A stretch of DNA of 64,000 nt from Lactobacillus gasseri ATCC 33323 = JCM 1131 (GCF_000014425.1 NC_008530.1:496001-560000), one strand, 5' to 3'; shown: positions 16,790 through 25,310, numbered from the stretch's first letter. Numbers and translations are program-made. Notes: generated by a model not told the origin, from the letters alone.

Positions 16790-17323
16790 ATTTTAGACGA
16801 ACAACCCGCCCGATGGGGCTCTAAGAATTATCGTAAAGTTAAAGATTTGTATTATAGTGCTTTTCCAGAATGGGAAAGATTTCCATGGATGTCGATGGTG
16901 TTAATGAGCTTACGTAGGAAGCTTCAACTCAATGCCGTCTATGATGGAGAAGTATTTTGCGGGATGGTTTGTTATTACATTAGTGATAATACTGTTTATC
17001 TAGCATACTTAGCTGTTGAACCAGAACTACGTGGTAATGGATATGGTAGCAAGATTTTACATATGCTTGAAGAGAAGTACCCACACCAGCAGATTGTGTT
17101 AGATATTGAACCGCTTGATCCTGATGCGGAGAATTATCATCAACGTGTAAGTCGTCTGCGCTTTTATCAAAAGAATGGGTGGCGTAGAACCCACCAGATG
17201 TTAGTTGACGCAGATGGTGAATTTGAGGCCTTAGTTGATCAAAATCATTTTGATAAAAAAGACTTTGCTAAGACATTGAAGCAAATGAGTCTGGGCTTTT
17301 ACCGCTTTAGAATAGAAAAATAA
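16790..17323 (+). CDS. GNAT family N-acetyltransferase with a non-canonical start codon
   Basis: About 177 residues. The acetyl-CoA loop is AYLAVEPELRGNGYGSKIL near residue 80, followed by LDIEPLDPDAENYHQRVSRL and RFYQKNGWRRT, typical of a lactobacillus GNAT that resembles YjcK/YkkB types. The frame is open from 16760, and a good ribosome binding site GAGAAGGA (16777-16784) is followed by ATT TTT ATT TTA GAC GAA; no ATG, GTG or TTG occurs until an internal TTG at 16847, which has no ribosome binding site and would delete a coding-like N-terminus (DEQPARWGSKNYRKVKDLYY). ATT 16790 is the best-placed initiator. Substrate unknown. Confidence 0.75.
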   Translation: MLDEQPARWGSKNYRKVKDLYYSAFPEWERFPWMSMVLMSLRRKLQLNAVYDGEVFCGMVCYYISDNTVYLAYLAVEPELRGNGYGSKILHMLEEKYPHQQIVLDIEPLDPDAENYHQRVSRLRFYQKNGWRRTHQMLVDADGEFEALVDQNHFDKKDFAKTLKQMSLGFYRFRIEK

Positions 17324-17329
17324 TAATTG

Positions 17330-17360
17330 CAGCCACTCAGTTATTGAGTGGCTGTTTTTT
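17330..17360 (+). terminator. Rho-independent terminator
   Basis: CAGCCACTCA/TGAGTGGCTG with a 5-base loop, followed by TTTTTT. Confidence 0.9.
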
Positions 17361-17367
17361 ATGAAAA

Positions 17368-17436
17368 AGTATAAAACAGTATAAAATAGTATAAAAGCAA
17401 ATTTAAAGTATAAAACAGTATAAAATAGTATAAAAA
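17368..17436 (+). repeat. Two triplets of a 10-bp direct repeat (AGTATAAAAn)
   Basis: Three abutting copies of AGTATAAAA[C/T/G] at 17368-17397, a 9-base spacer, then three more at 17407-17436; both triplets end each unit in the order C, T, then a variable base. The block resembles the AGTTTAAAAG repeats upstream of the AAA+ ATPase gene at 32844. Here it is followed not by a full gene but by a 19-codon ATPase tail. Confidence 0.85.
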
Positions 17437-17453
17437 ATAATTAACAGTAATAA

Positions 17454-17513
17454 GTTAAATTTACGTTGCCATATTTTGCTGATTTTGTTGAAGAATTTGG
17501 CGATATGTATTAG
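17454..17513 (+). pseudogene. C-terminal remnant of an AAA+ (archaeal-type, ATPase_2-like) ATPase
   Basis: Nineteen codons in frame between a TAA and a TAG read VKFTLPYFADFVEEFGDMY. This matches the end of the intact ATPase encoded at 32844-33914 (VQYTLPYFDEYLKQTED). Together with the upstream 10-bp repeats, this looks like an ATPase gene whose body was removed by deletion, leaving its repeat region and last codons. Too short to be functional. Confidence 0.65.
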
Positions 17514-17519
17514 AAACTA

Positions 17520-17560
17520 AAAAGGCTTGAAACAAAGAGGGGATTGTTTCAAGTCTTTTT
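17520..17560 (-). terminator. Terminator of the first Cof-type phosphatase
   Basis: AAAAGGCTTGAAACA pairs with TGTTTCAAGTCTTTTT (one G-T pair). It lies directly after the minus-strand stop codon and has runs suitable for both strands. Confidence 0.8.
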
Positions 17561-17561
17561 A

Positions 17562-18350
17562 CTAGAGAATATTATTTTCAATGTAAGTAAGAACACCTTG
17601 TTCATTGTTTGATGTTGTTGTATGATCTGCGACCTTAAAAAGCACTGGATTTGCATTTGACATAGCCACGCCATCACCAAATTCTTTAATCATTTCTAAG
17701 TCATTGCCACCGTCACCGAAAGCAGTCATTTCAGAAAGAGGAATATCAAGTACTTTACCTAATTCTGTTAACCCATGTGCCTTATGAATTCCTGGTAAGA
17801 TAAGATCAATATCACCATGACCACTGCTTGTTACATTACAGTAATCGCCAAGACTCTTTTTTAGAAAATCAACATAATAAGCTGTTTTTTCATCAGGACA
17901 AGAAATAGAAAATTTTAGAATTTTGTCATCAATTTCACTAAAGTCGTGTATTTTCTTTAAGCGATAGTAATATTTATTAGAAATTTCGTAATAATCGTCT
18001 GTGAATTGAACCGGAAAGTAGGCACTCTCTACTCCTGATACTAAAAATTGCAATTCGGCTTGCTTTAAAAGAAAATCTTCAATCTTTTTAACGCTTTCTT
18101 CAGAGAAAGCATGCAGAGCTAAGATCTTTTCTTGGGTTCTAACTAAGGCGCCATTTTCTGCAACATAAATTACAGTAGGGAAGTTCTTAAAAAAAGTAGT
18201 AATTTGATAATATTGATTACCACTAGCAACTGTGAACATAATATTTCTTTTTTCTAATTCTTGGTAGATGTTCGCAAATTTTTCTTCATCATAGCTTTTA
18301 TCGTCTCTTAAGAAAGTACCATCCATATCAACGGCAATTAGTTTTGTCAT
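17562..18350 (-). CDS. HAD superfamily Cof-type sugar phosphatase
   Basis: 262 residues. HAD motif I is DMDGTFL (residues 8-14, nucleophile Asp8), motif II TVASGNQYYQ near 40, and motif IV AFGDGGNDLEMI near 210, with a type IIB cap between. Family members dephosphorylate sugar phosphates, flavin precursors or other small metabolites in the cytoplasm. A second, different family member is 700 bases away (19046-19852). Transcribed alone on the minus strand. Confidence 0.92.
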   Translation of the reverse strand: MTKLIAVDMDGTFLRDDKSYDEEKFANIYQELEKRNIMFTVASGNQYYQITTFFKNFPTVIYVAENGALVRTQEKILALHAFSEESVKKIEDFLLKQAELQFLVSGVESAYFPVQFTDDYYEISNKYYYRLKKIHDFSEIDDKILKFSISCPDEKTAYYVDFLKKSLGDYCNVTSSGHGDIDLILPGIHKAHGLTELGKVLDIPLSEMTAFGDGGNDLEMIKEFGDGVAMSNANPVLFKVADHTTTSNNEQGVLTYIENNIL

Positions 18351-18464
18351 TTAATAGTCTCCTTTAATTGTGTGTCTATTAGCAATAATATATTCAAGTA
18401 TATATTGAAAATTTGAACTTATTTTTTATAATTAGTTATGTAATTCATAAAAGAGGGGAAAAAT

Positions 18465-19004
18465 ATGAATAAGAGTTCAAATAATTGGCGTGTCTTTTTA
18501 AAGAGCGTCTGGTTTGGTATTATTGCTGGGATGATTTCAGGAATGGTTAAGATTGGTTGGGAGAAGATCTTACCACCTAGAACCTTGGCTCGCGATGTTG
18601 TTAATCCGCCGCAACACATGCTGCAACAAATGGGTGCTTCTTATAAGTTTACTCATACTTATGTGATTTACAATACTGATCAAAAAGTTTTCTGGGTAGC
18701 ATTAATTTTGCACTTTAGCTTTTCAATTTTCTTTGCTTGGCTATTGATCTATATGGTTCAGTTTAAGAAAACTGCATGGGCTGGACTTTGGGAAGGTGCT
18801 TTATATGGAATTATTATTTGGGTAGCATGGCACTTGATTATTATGCCAGTTCTCGGTACAACTCCAGCACCTTGGCAAATGCCATTTGCAGAACACTTTT
18901 CTGAATTCTTTGGTCATATTGTATGGGGCTGGTCAATTGCAGCAGTTGGTTACTACTTAATTGCCAAGCAAAAAGTTAAGACCTTAACTAATCAATATTG
19001 GTAA
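18465..19004 (+). CDS. YagU family inner membrane protein (DUF1440)
   Basis: A 179-residue membrane protein with about four hydrophobic segments. Family pattern: VWFGIIAGMISGMVKIGWEKILPPR at the N-terminus, NPPQHMLQQMG, then GLWEGALYGIIIWVAWHLIIMP and EFFGHIVWGWSIAAVGYYL. E. coli YagU contributes to acid resistance; whether this holds here is inference. Single gene between two minus-strand phosphatases; a ribosome binding site (AGAGGGGAA) precedes the ATG. Confidence 0.85.
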   Translation: MNKSSNNWRVFLKSVWFGIIAGMISGMVKIGWEKILPPRTLARDVVNPPQHMLQQMGASYKFTHTYVIYNTDQKVFWVALILHFSFSIFFAWLLIYMVQFKKTAWAGLWEGALYGIIIWVAWHLIIMPVLGTTPAPWQMPFAEHFSEFFGHIVWGWSIAAVGYYLIAKQKVKTLTNQYW

Positions 19005-19012
19005 AATGATTG

Positions 19013-19045
19013 ATCGATCTTTCAACTAGAAAGATCGATTTTTTG
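19013..19045 (+). terminator. Bidirectional terminator
   Basis: ATCGATCTTTC/GAAAGATCGAT with a 5-base loop, followed by TTTTTTG. It abuts the stop codon of the convergent minus-strand phosphatase. Confidence 0.88.
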
Positions 19046-19852
19046 TTAGAAAACGAACTTATCTAAAGCCTTGGCAATACCGTTATCATTGTTTGATGCA
19101 GTAACAAAGTCTGCATGATCTTTTGCTTCTTGACTTCCGTTGCCCATGGCCACAGCGGTTCCTACAATATCGAACATTGAAATATCATTTCTTTCATCCC
19201 CAAAAGCCATCATTTCGTCCGTACTAATACCAATTTTTTTACCTAATTCTTTTAAACCACTCCCTTTATTTACGTTGGGATGTAAACATTCTAAGAAATG
19301 GTCATCTGCACGAACGATATATAAATCTTGACCAAACTTTACTCTTAATATTGGTTCAAATTGATCAAGAAGAGCTTTATCGCCAACAAAACAACCTTTC
19401 GAAATCTGAAAGTCATTAGGCATTTCATCAGGAGTTCTAATGAACAGTGGAGCCGTATTCTCCCAGGCTTGCAGCAATTCAAAGTAATCTACATCATGAT
19501 CTGCAGTAATAATTCTTGAGTCTGGATCAACAATGTTAAAAGGCACTTTTTGCTCTTTAGCAAATTTAGTCAGCTCGCGGTAAAGCTTATTGCTGACAAG
19601 GTCTTGCGTCATTATTTTGCCATCCGCATTTCTAGTTATTGCACCATTTAAAGTTACAGCATATTGATTGCTGCCTTTAATTCCAAGTTCTTTCATGAAA
19701 TGTGCAAGACCTGCGATTGGTCGACCAGAGCAAAGTACGACCTTGATTCCCTGATCTAAAGCTTTTTTGATTGCAGTTTTAGTAGAGGGAAGAATTTTAT
19801 TTTCTGAATTTAAAAGTGTACCGTCTGTATCTAAGGCGATTAATTTAATCAT
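19046..19852 (-). CDS. HAD superfamily Cof-type phosphatase (YidA-like)
   Basis: 268 residues. Motif I is DTDGTLLNSENKI (nucleophile Asp8), motif II VLCSGRPIAGL near 40, motif III lysine in NKGSGLKELGKK near 195, motif IV AFGDERNDISMF near 215. This set is typical of YidA sugar phosphatases. The start ATG is preceded by CGAGGAGGAAAT. Transcribed alone; its upstream region faces the AraC-type regulator. Confidence 0.93.
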   Translation of the reverse strand: MIKLIALDTDGTLLNSENKILPSTKTAIKKALDQGIKVVLCSGRPIAGLAHFMKELGIKGSNQYAVTLNGAITRNADGKIMTQDLVSNKLYRELTKFAKEQKVPFNIVDPDSRIITADHDVDYFELLQAWENTAPLFIRTPDEMPNDFQISKGCFVGDKALLDQFEPILRVKFGQDLYIVRADDHFLECLHPNVNKGSGLKELGKKIGISTDEMMAFGDERNDISMFDIVGTAVAMGNGSQEAKDHADFVTASNNDNGIAKALDKFVF

Positions 19853-19957
19853 TTTTATTTCCTCCTCGTATTTTTTACATTATTAAGATACCATTTATAA
19901 ATAGAAACTAAGTGTCATTTTCGTAACCAAGAAGTAATTATTTTGAAAGGGATTACA

Positions 19958-20793
19958 ATGGTTGAGCATGAAGAAGTTCAAAATAATCAAAGACTACCAT
20001 TTTATTTTTATCATGATAATCAGGTAAATGAGCCAGAACACTGGCATCAGGGAATCGAGCTTAACTATTTAATTAAGGGAAAAGATCTGCGTTTTGCGCT
20101 TGAGGGTAAAACTTACCATTTCAATAGTGGCGATATTTGGCTAGTTAATCGTCGTCAAATTCATAGTGCTTCTGGTGAAGATGAAGAATGGGAGTATGAA
20201 GGCTTTATTATTGACGATGACTTTTTATTAAGTCAGTATCCAACGAGTATTAATTGGAATCTGAGCTTACTAGGTAAGAGCAGTACTAAAAATCAGCCCG
20301 CTTATCGTGAATTGAGGGATGAAGTTGTTCCCTTGGTGAATTGTGTCGAAAAGGATTGACTGATGCTCGACGTTTTATGATTTTAAGTCATTTGATGAGA
20401 ATTATTGTCTTACTTGATCAGAATTTTAATAAGAAAGAGCCAGTTACTAAAAGTCCTAATCTTCCCTTAGGGGATGAAATAATTAAATATATTAATGATC
20501 ATTTCCAAGAAGATATTCGGGTTAATGATATTACAAAGAAATTTAATATTTCGCATGTAACTCTAAATCGGCAACTTAGGCAGAGCAATAATATGAGTAT
20601 GGGTAAATATTTAAAGTTGGTTCGTTTGATGCACGCTAGAGAATTGTTGCTAAGTACGAATAAGTCGATTGAATTGGTGGCGTTTGAGAGTGGATTTTCA
20701 AATGCGCGGGTGTTGAATAGAAATTTTAGGGAATGGAAGCGTAAGACACCAACGGAATACCGAAATGAATTTAGTACGTACTTTATTAGATAA
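19958..20793 (+). pseudogene. AraC family transcriptional regulator, frameshifted
   Basis: The first frame (from ATG 19958, behind GAAAGGGA) encodes an N-terminal cupin sensor (EPEHWHQGIELNYLIKG, GDIWLVNRRQIHS). It stops at 20359, after VNCVEKD. The second frame carries on in a -1 register with KGLTDARRFMILSHLMRI and a complete C-terminal double HTH (RVNDITKKFNISHVTLNRQL; SIELVAFESGFSNARVLNRNF; KTPTEYR). One extra A in the AAAA run at about 20350-20353 would fuse them into about 279 residues, a normal AraC length. It may be a true mutation, a sequencing error in a short homopolymer, or a rare ribosomal slip. No adjacent target gene is obvious. Confidence 0.82.
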
Positions 20794-20901
20794 GTTATCA
20801 ATGTTTTAGCAATAAAAATATAATAAGATACACAAAAAATGAATAGATGTCGAAATTAAAAAATTTGTTTTGTCAATGGCACAAAGCTCAAATGAACTAC
20901 T

Positions 20902-20944
20902 AAAAAGGCTAGAATCCACATTACATGGATTCTAGCCTCTTTTC
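20902..20944 (-). terminator. Bidirectional terminator downstream of the uracil permease gene
   Basis: A 12-bp perfect stem AGGCTAGAATCC/GGATTCTAGCCT with A and T runs outside, 11 bases past the permease stop. Confidence 0.9.
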
Positions 20945-20954
20945 ATATATCCAA

Positions 20955-22286
20955 TTAATTAAAGTATTTTTGCTCTTTTTCTTTCTTTTCAGCTTCTAAT
21001 GCTTTTTCACTAGCTGCCTTTTTAGGCAAAATCCAGTTCATTAACATACCGAAGATTGTACATAGAGCAACTGAAGTTAATTGGAAACTACCAAGTTGAA
21101 GATAAGCGCCACCAATACCGATAACTAAGATAACTGAGGCAATTAACATATTACGTTTTTCACCAAAATCAATCTTGTCATCAACTAAGATCTTAAGCCC
21201 ATTAGATGCGATAGTTCCGAATAATAAGAAAGAAATACCACCAATAACCGGCATTGGAATTGATTCGATAACTGCAGCGACTTTACCAACGAAACTGAAA
21301 ATAATTGCAAATACAGCAGCTCCAGCTAATACCCAAACTGAGTGAACTTTAGTCATTGCCAATACACCGATATTTTCACCATAAGAAGTGGTAGGTGGAC
21401 CGCCGATGAAACCAGCAATAATTGTTGAAAGACCATCACCCATCATAGTTCTATGAAGACCAGGGTTCTTGAAAAAGTTCCTCTTAGTTAGAGAGTTAAG
21501 AACCATAATGTGACCCATGTGTTCAGTCATGGTAACAAAGGCAATTGGAGCCATAGTTAAAATAGCTGCAGGATACCATTTAAAGTGGTAGCTGATTCCA
21601 GGTACATCTAAAGCTGGCATTGAGAACCAAGCAGCTTTTGCTACACCAGAAAAGTCGACAATTCCTAGCACGCAAGATAAAGCATAGCCACAAATGATTC
21701 CCAGCATAATTGAAACTAGACTTGTAAAACCTTTGAAGCACATTTGGAAAATTAAGGTCATAATTAGTGTAAAAATTGCAACTCCAAAGTAAGTCAAATT
21801 GTACTTAGTGCCTTTCATCATGGCGTCATTAGCAGCAGTAGTTGCTAACGATAATCCAATTACGATAATAATTGGCCCAACTACGATTGGCGGTAAAACT
21901 TTATTAACCCAATCAGAACCAACTTTGGCAATGACTAAGGCTACGACCACGTATACAAGACCAGCAGCGATTGCACCTTGAGCAATTGCAGGATAGCCAT
22001 CTTGTCTCATTAAGGCTTGCATAGTAGCAACGAAGGCAAAACTTGAACCTAAGTATGCTGGAATCTTGAAATGAGTTAGTAACATATGAACAAGGGTACC
22101 AACACCAGATGATAACAGGGCAATACTTGGGTTAATTCCAACTAAGATTGGAACTAGGACGGTTGAACCAAACATGGCAAACAAGTGTTGCATTGAAAGC
22201 AAAATGCCTTGTCCAAGTTCAGGCTTCTCATAAACGTCTAAGATCGCATCATTATTATGAAATGTGTCTTTAGGCATCTTTTTCAT
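20955..22286 (-). CDS. uraA: Uracil permease (NCS2 family nucleobase:cation symporter)
   Basis: A 443-residue, 14-segment transporter importing uracil. Family features: LSMQHLFAMFGSTVLVPIL near residue 35, SSFAFVATMQA near 83, the transport signature region FVTMTEHMGHIMVLNSLTKRNFFKNPG near 250, and GGPPTTSYGENIGVLAMTKV near 290. The C-terminal tail is a charged helix (KKAASEKALEAEKKEKEQ). The upstream leader holds a PyrR-binding loop and a terminator, so expression should fall when pyrimidine nucleotides are plentiful. Confidence 0.95.
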   Translation of the reverse strand: MKKMPKDTFHNNDAILDVYEKPELGQGILLSMQHLFAMFGSTVLVPILVGINPSIALLSSGVGTLVHMLLTHFKIPAYLGSSFAFVATMQALMRQDGYPAIAQGAIAAGLVYVVVALVIAKVGSDWVNKVLPPIVVGPIIIVIGLSLATTAANDAMMKGTKYNLTYFGVAIFTLIMTLIFQMCFKGFTSLVSIMLGIICGYALSCVLGIVDFSGVAKAAWFSMPALDVPGISYHFKWYPAAILTMAPIAFVTMTEHMGHIMVLNSLTKRNFFKNPGLHRTMMGDGLSTIIAGFIGGPPTTSYGENIGVLAMTKVHSVWVLAGAAVFAIIFSFVGKVAAVIESIPMPVIGGISFLLFGTIASNGLKILVDDKIDFGEKRNMLIASVILVIGIGGAYLQLGSFQLTSVALCTIFGMLMNWILPKKAASEKALEAEKKEKEQKYFN

Positions 22287-22324
22287 TTTTTCCTCCTTGA
22301 AAGTGACAATTGGATGACCTAAAG

Positions 22325-22440
22325 AAAAAACGACTATCTAAAGAATTACCTCTAAGATAGTCGTTTCTGTTTAAAACTATGCAAAAATAGTTTACGCGCA
22401 GACTTCCTTGATAGCCTCACAGGACTAAATTAAAGGTCAT
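22325..22440 (-). promoter_or_regulatory. PyrR-dependent transcription attenuator of the uracil permease
   Basis: On the minus strand the leader carries AGTCCTGTGAGGCT (22413-22426), a match to the PyrR-binding loop consensus ARUCCNGNGAGGYU. Downstream is a terminator, AAACGACTATCT pairing with AGATAGTCGTTTTTTC (22325-22367). UMP-bound PyrR stabilises the anti-antiterminator and so favours termination. Confidence 0.88.
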
Positions 22441-22551
22441 CACTTATATTTCTTTTTTATTTAACTAAGTTATCGGAAAAAAGTCAAGCGTGAAATTTGA
22501 ACTGTTCTAACTTGTGAGTTTGAAAGTTCATAAAAAATTTAAATATTTTAT

Positions 22552-22658
22552 TTGTAAGCGATATCGTTGCTATAATACGGCTCAGGAGGACTATTTGGCA
22601 ACTTTTGACGAAAATGAACACAAATTAACTTTGACAAACATAAATGAACATATATAAT
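22552..22658 (+). promoter_or_regulatory. lacR-lacAB promoter region with cre and LacR-type operators
   Basis: A cre-like site TTGTAAGCGATATCG (22552-22566, one mismatch to WTGNAANCGNWNNCW) overlaps an extended -10 TGCTATAAT (22568-22576). A second promoter has TTGACA (22631-22636) and TATAAT (22653-22658), 16 bases apart. AAATGAACA occurs at 22612-22620 and 22642-22650, exactly 30 bases apart, on either side of the second -35; similar sites precede the PTS operon at 25330 and 25361. These are candidate DeoR-type LacR operators. Confidence 0.65.
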
Positions 22659-22702
22659 AAAGATGTAATGAGTTGGTTAGCCAAATAGAATTAAGGTGAA
22701 CA

Positions 22703-23467
22703 ATGCTAAAAAGAGAACGATTAAGAAATATTTTAGAAATTGTGACTGATAGAAGGTTTGTGACCGTTGATGAATTGGCTAGGGAGCTGCAAGTTTCAGA
22801 TATGACAATTAGACGGGATCTCAATGAATTGAACACAACTGGTAAAGTGATGCGAATTCATGGAGGAGCGCAAGTGATTTCTCAGCAAGATTCGGTTGAA
22901 AAGAATTATATGCAAAAAAGAGAAATCAACATTTCTGAAAAACAAGCAGCCGCTGAAGTTGCAAGTAAGATTGTTCAAGATGGCGAAACGATATATGTTG
23001 GACCAGGAACAACCCTAGAGTTTATGGTTGCTAAGCTAAATCAAAGAAAATTACGGATTGTTACTAATTCTTTGCCTGTTTTTGAAACAGCTAAAAAGAA
23101 TCCAAATAATTATGAACTAATTTTAATTGGTGGAGCATATCGTCGAGTTAGTGGAGCTTTCATTGGGGCACTAGCAAATAATCAGTTAAGAGGGATATCT
23201 TTTGATCGTGGCTTTGTTGGCGTAAACGGAATTAAGGACACCTCAATGATGACTGCTAACTTAGAAGAAGGACAGACGCAAGGCTTGGGGTTGAATCGCT
23301 CACGTAAAAAGTATGTTGTGGCTGATTATCATAAGATTAATCGCAATGACTTTTATGAGTTTTACCACTTATATGATGTTGACGGTTTGATTACAAGTCC
23401 TGGTCTTGATCCGGATATCGTAAAGCATTACAGCCAAATCACGACTTTATATCAGGGTAGTGAATAG
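22703..23467 (+). CDS. lacR: DeoR family repressor of the lactose/tagatose operon
   Basis: 254 residues. The N-terminal DeoR HTH is RFVTVDELARELQVSDMTIRRD (split: RFVTVDELARELQ then VSDMTIRRDLNEL), followed by the effector domain with IYVGPGTTLEFM, RIVTNSLPVFE, LILIGGAYRRVSGAF and DRGFVGVNGI, the sugar-phosphate-binding DeoR_C layout. In lactococci and streptococci LacR senses tagatose-6-phosphate. It heads the lacAB-DUF4867 transcript with 15 bases before lacA, and probably regulates itself and the galactitol-type PTS through shared AAATGAACA sites. Confidence 0.9.
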   Translation: MLKRERLRNILEIVTDRRFVTVDELARELQVSDMTIRRDLNELNTTGKVMRIHGGAQVISQQDSVEKNYMQKREINISEKQAAAEVASKIVQDGETIYVGPGTTLEFMVAKLNQRKLRIVTNSLPVFETAKKNPNNYELILIGGAYRRVSGAFIGALANNQLRGISFDRGFVGVNGIKDTSMMTANLEEGQTQGLGLNRSRKKYVVADYHKINRNDFYEFYHLYDVDGLITSPGLDPDIVKHYSQITTLYQGSE

Positions 23468-23482
23468 CGAAAGGAGAACAAC

Positions 23483-23911
23483 ATGAAAGTTGTTATTGGT
23501 AGTGACAAAAAAGGTTTTGAATTAAAAGAAAAAGTTAAGAAGTATCTAGAAGATGGCGGCTATGAAGTCTTAGACGTAACGCCAGAACCAGCAGAAGATT
23601 TTGTAGAATCTAGCTTAAAAGTTACGCATGAAGTCTTAGACCATGGTATTAAAAAGGCCATTATGTTTGATGAATATGGTGTTGGTTCAGCAATGGCATC
23701 AAACAAAGTTAAAGGCATGGTAACTGCTGATGTCAACGAAGAAAGAACTGGACACATGACTGCTATGCACAACGGGGCTAAAGCCTTAGCAATTGGTAGT
23801 GGCATTGTTGGTGAAAAGCTTGCCGAATCAATCATTGATTACTACTTGCATACTGAATATGCGGGCGGACGTCACCAAGTTCGTTTAGACATGCTTGAAA
23901 AAATGATTTAG
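23483..23911 (+). CDS. lacA: Galactose-6-phosphate isomerase, LacA subunit
   Basis: One half of the heteromeric RpiB-family isomerase that converts galactose-6-P to tagatose-6-P. 142 residues. RpiB/LacAB features: [20 protein letters not shown] at the N-terminus, the [16 protein letters not shown] loop replacing the catalytic CGTGIG segment of RpiB, and [21 protein letters not shown]. LacA normally lacks the active-site Cys, as here, and LacB supplies it. Directly followed by lacB behind a GGAGG. Confidence 0.95.
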   Translation: MKVVIGSDKKGFELKEKVKKYLEDGGYEVLDVTPEPAEDFVESSLKVTHEVLDHGIKKAIMFDEYGVGSAMASNKVKGMVTADVNEERTGHMTAMHNGAKALAIGSGIVGEKLAESIIDYYLHTEYAGGRHQVRLDMLEKMI

Positions 23912-23924
23912 AGGAGGCTTGAAA

Positions 23925-24500
23925 ATGTTTGATAATGATAGACCACAACCAGAATTTGTAGACCCCAAGATTGATAAACATACTGTTGTTGCATTAGGTA
24001 ATGACCACATTGTTACGCCAATTAAAATGGCATTATCTGACCATTTGAAAGAGGAAGGATACCAAGTATTAGACTTTGGTACTTATGACAACACTAGAAC
24101 TCACTACCCAATGTATGGTAAGCGTGTTGCTGAAGCTGTTGCTGATGGTAGAGCTGATGTTGGTATTGTAATGTGTGGTACTGGTATTGGTATTTCAACT
24201 GCTGCTGATAAGAATGAAGGCATTCGCGCCGCAATGGTTGGCGATGTTGCTCAAGCTAAGTACGCTAAACGTGAATTAAACGCTAACGTCTTAGGTATGG
24301 GTGGTATTGTTTTAGGAAGAGACTTCATTTTCTACATTGCTGATGCATTTTTGAATGAAAAGTATCAACCAACTGAAGAAAACAAGAAGTTAATTGAAAA
24401 GATCGATAGTATTGCTAAACCAAATCCTGACCAAAAGGACAATGAACACTTCTTTGACGAAGAAAATAAGAAGTGGGCTGAAGGTGTATATCACGATTAG
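23925..24500 (+). CDS. lacB: Galactose-6-phosphate isomerase, LacB subunit
   Basis: The partner of LacA, with the catalytic segment [24 protein letters not shown] containing the active-site Cys near residue 80 (seen as [10 protein letters not shown]), VALGNDH at the start, and [13 protein letters not shown]. 191 residues; the C-terminal tail beyond about residue 165 is longer than in typical 171-residue LacB proteins and ends [13 protein letters not shown], which aligns with the usual LacB C-terminal lid. ATG 23925 follows GAGGAGG with 8 bases; an upstream in-frame TTG is rejected. Confidence 0.95.
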   Translation: MFDNDRPQPEFVDPKIDKHTVVALGNDHIVTPIKMALSDHLKEEGYQVLDFGTYDNTRTHYPMYGKRVAEAVADGRADVGIVMCGTGIGISTAADKNEGIRAAMVGDVAQAKYAKRELNANVLGMGGIVLGRDFIFYIADAFLNEKYQPTEENKKLIEKIDSIAKPNPDQKDNEHFFDEENKKWAEGVYHD

Positions 24501-24518
24501 TTAGAATGGGGTAATAAG

Positions 24519-25199
24519 ATGAGTAAATTAGAAGAATTTAGAAAAGCAAATCCCCAATACAAGATTTTAACTTTGGATGATCCATCTTTTAAAGAATACG
24601 GTGTACTCTACACTAATGACTTTAATTTAGATGATGTTTATAAGGTAATGGAGAAAGTTCCAATTCCTGAAACTGGCATGAAATATATCGCTAATATTCC
24701 TGAACTAGCTGATACTTATACAATGTTAGCTGTAAAACGCGATATTTTTGGTGAAATTCCAATTGATGCTGGTGTTACATTGGGACACTCAGATACATTT
24801 ACTGCATTTGAATATCACCAATGTTCAGAAGTAAACATTATGCTTGATGATGTCTTAATGGTGCTTGGTAAGCGTGAGACTTTGGAAGAGAAACATTTTG
24901 TTGATCCAAATACTGAAGCTAGAATGTTTTACATGCCAAAAGGCACTATTGTAGAGCTCTACAATGATACTCTCCACTATGCTCCAATTCAGATAACTAA
25001 GAAGGGCTACAAGGTAATTGTGGCTGTAATTCATGGTACTAACGCTGTTTTGCCTGAAGGCGTTAAGAGTCTGAATCCACGTGTAGTTAAATGTGGAAAG
25101 TTCCAAGTCGTTCACCCTTCTCGTAAAGATAAGATTGAACAAGGCTATCAAGTTGGCTTAAGCGGGGATGTAATCAAAACAACTCCCCTTGATGAATAA
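24519..25199 (+). CDS. DUF4867 family protein of the lac/tagatose operon
   Basis: 226 residues, cytoplasmic, no signal or membrane segment. Visible: KYIANIPELADT near 60, GHSDTFTAFEYHQCSEVNI near 90, EARMFYMPKGTIVELYNDTLHYAPI near 135 and a C-terminal VVHPSRKDKIEQGY. The clustered His, Glu and Tyr residues in a strand-rich protein suggest a cupin-like, metal-binding sugar or sugar-phosphate enzyme. I recognise the family as DUF4867, often found beside tagatose-pathway genes, but no reaction is established. It starts 19 bases after lacB, and a terminator follows. Confidence 0.75.
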   Translation: MSKLEEFRKANPQYKILTLDDPSFKEYGVLYTNDFNLDDVYKVMEKVPIPETGMKYIANIPELADTYTMLAVKRDIFGEIPIDAGVTLGHSDTFTAFEYHQCSEVNIMLDDVLMVLGKRETLEEKHFVDPNTEARMFYMPKGTIVELYNDTLHYAPIQITKKGYKVIVAVIHGTNAVLPEGVKSLNPRVVKCGKFQVVHPSRKDKIEQGYQVGLSGDVIKTTPLDE

Positions 25200-25252
25200 A
25201 TAATAAACTACAATATTTATAAATTTCCCTCAACTTTTATTAATAGAAACTT

Positions 25253-25285
25253 ATGGAGCATATAGTTATATGCTCCATTTTTTTA
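25253..25285 (+). terminator. Rho-independent terminator of lacR-lacA-lacB-DUF4867
   Basis: ATGGAGCATATA pairs with TATATGCTCCAT, followed by TTTTTTT. Confidence 0.92.
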
Positions 25286-25310
25286 TGCTAAAATTAGTTT
25301 AAAATTATTT

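Noticed and set aside
17368..17436. CRISPR array
   Set aside because: Repeat units are 10 bp and abut each other, with no unique spacers of 30 bp and no cas genes. The same applies to 32749-32826.
20341..20793. Separate short AraC-type gene
   Set aside because: Its apparent start lies inside the sensor gene and the joined frames give one normal AraC regulator, so it is the second half of a frameshifted gene.
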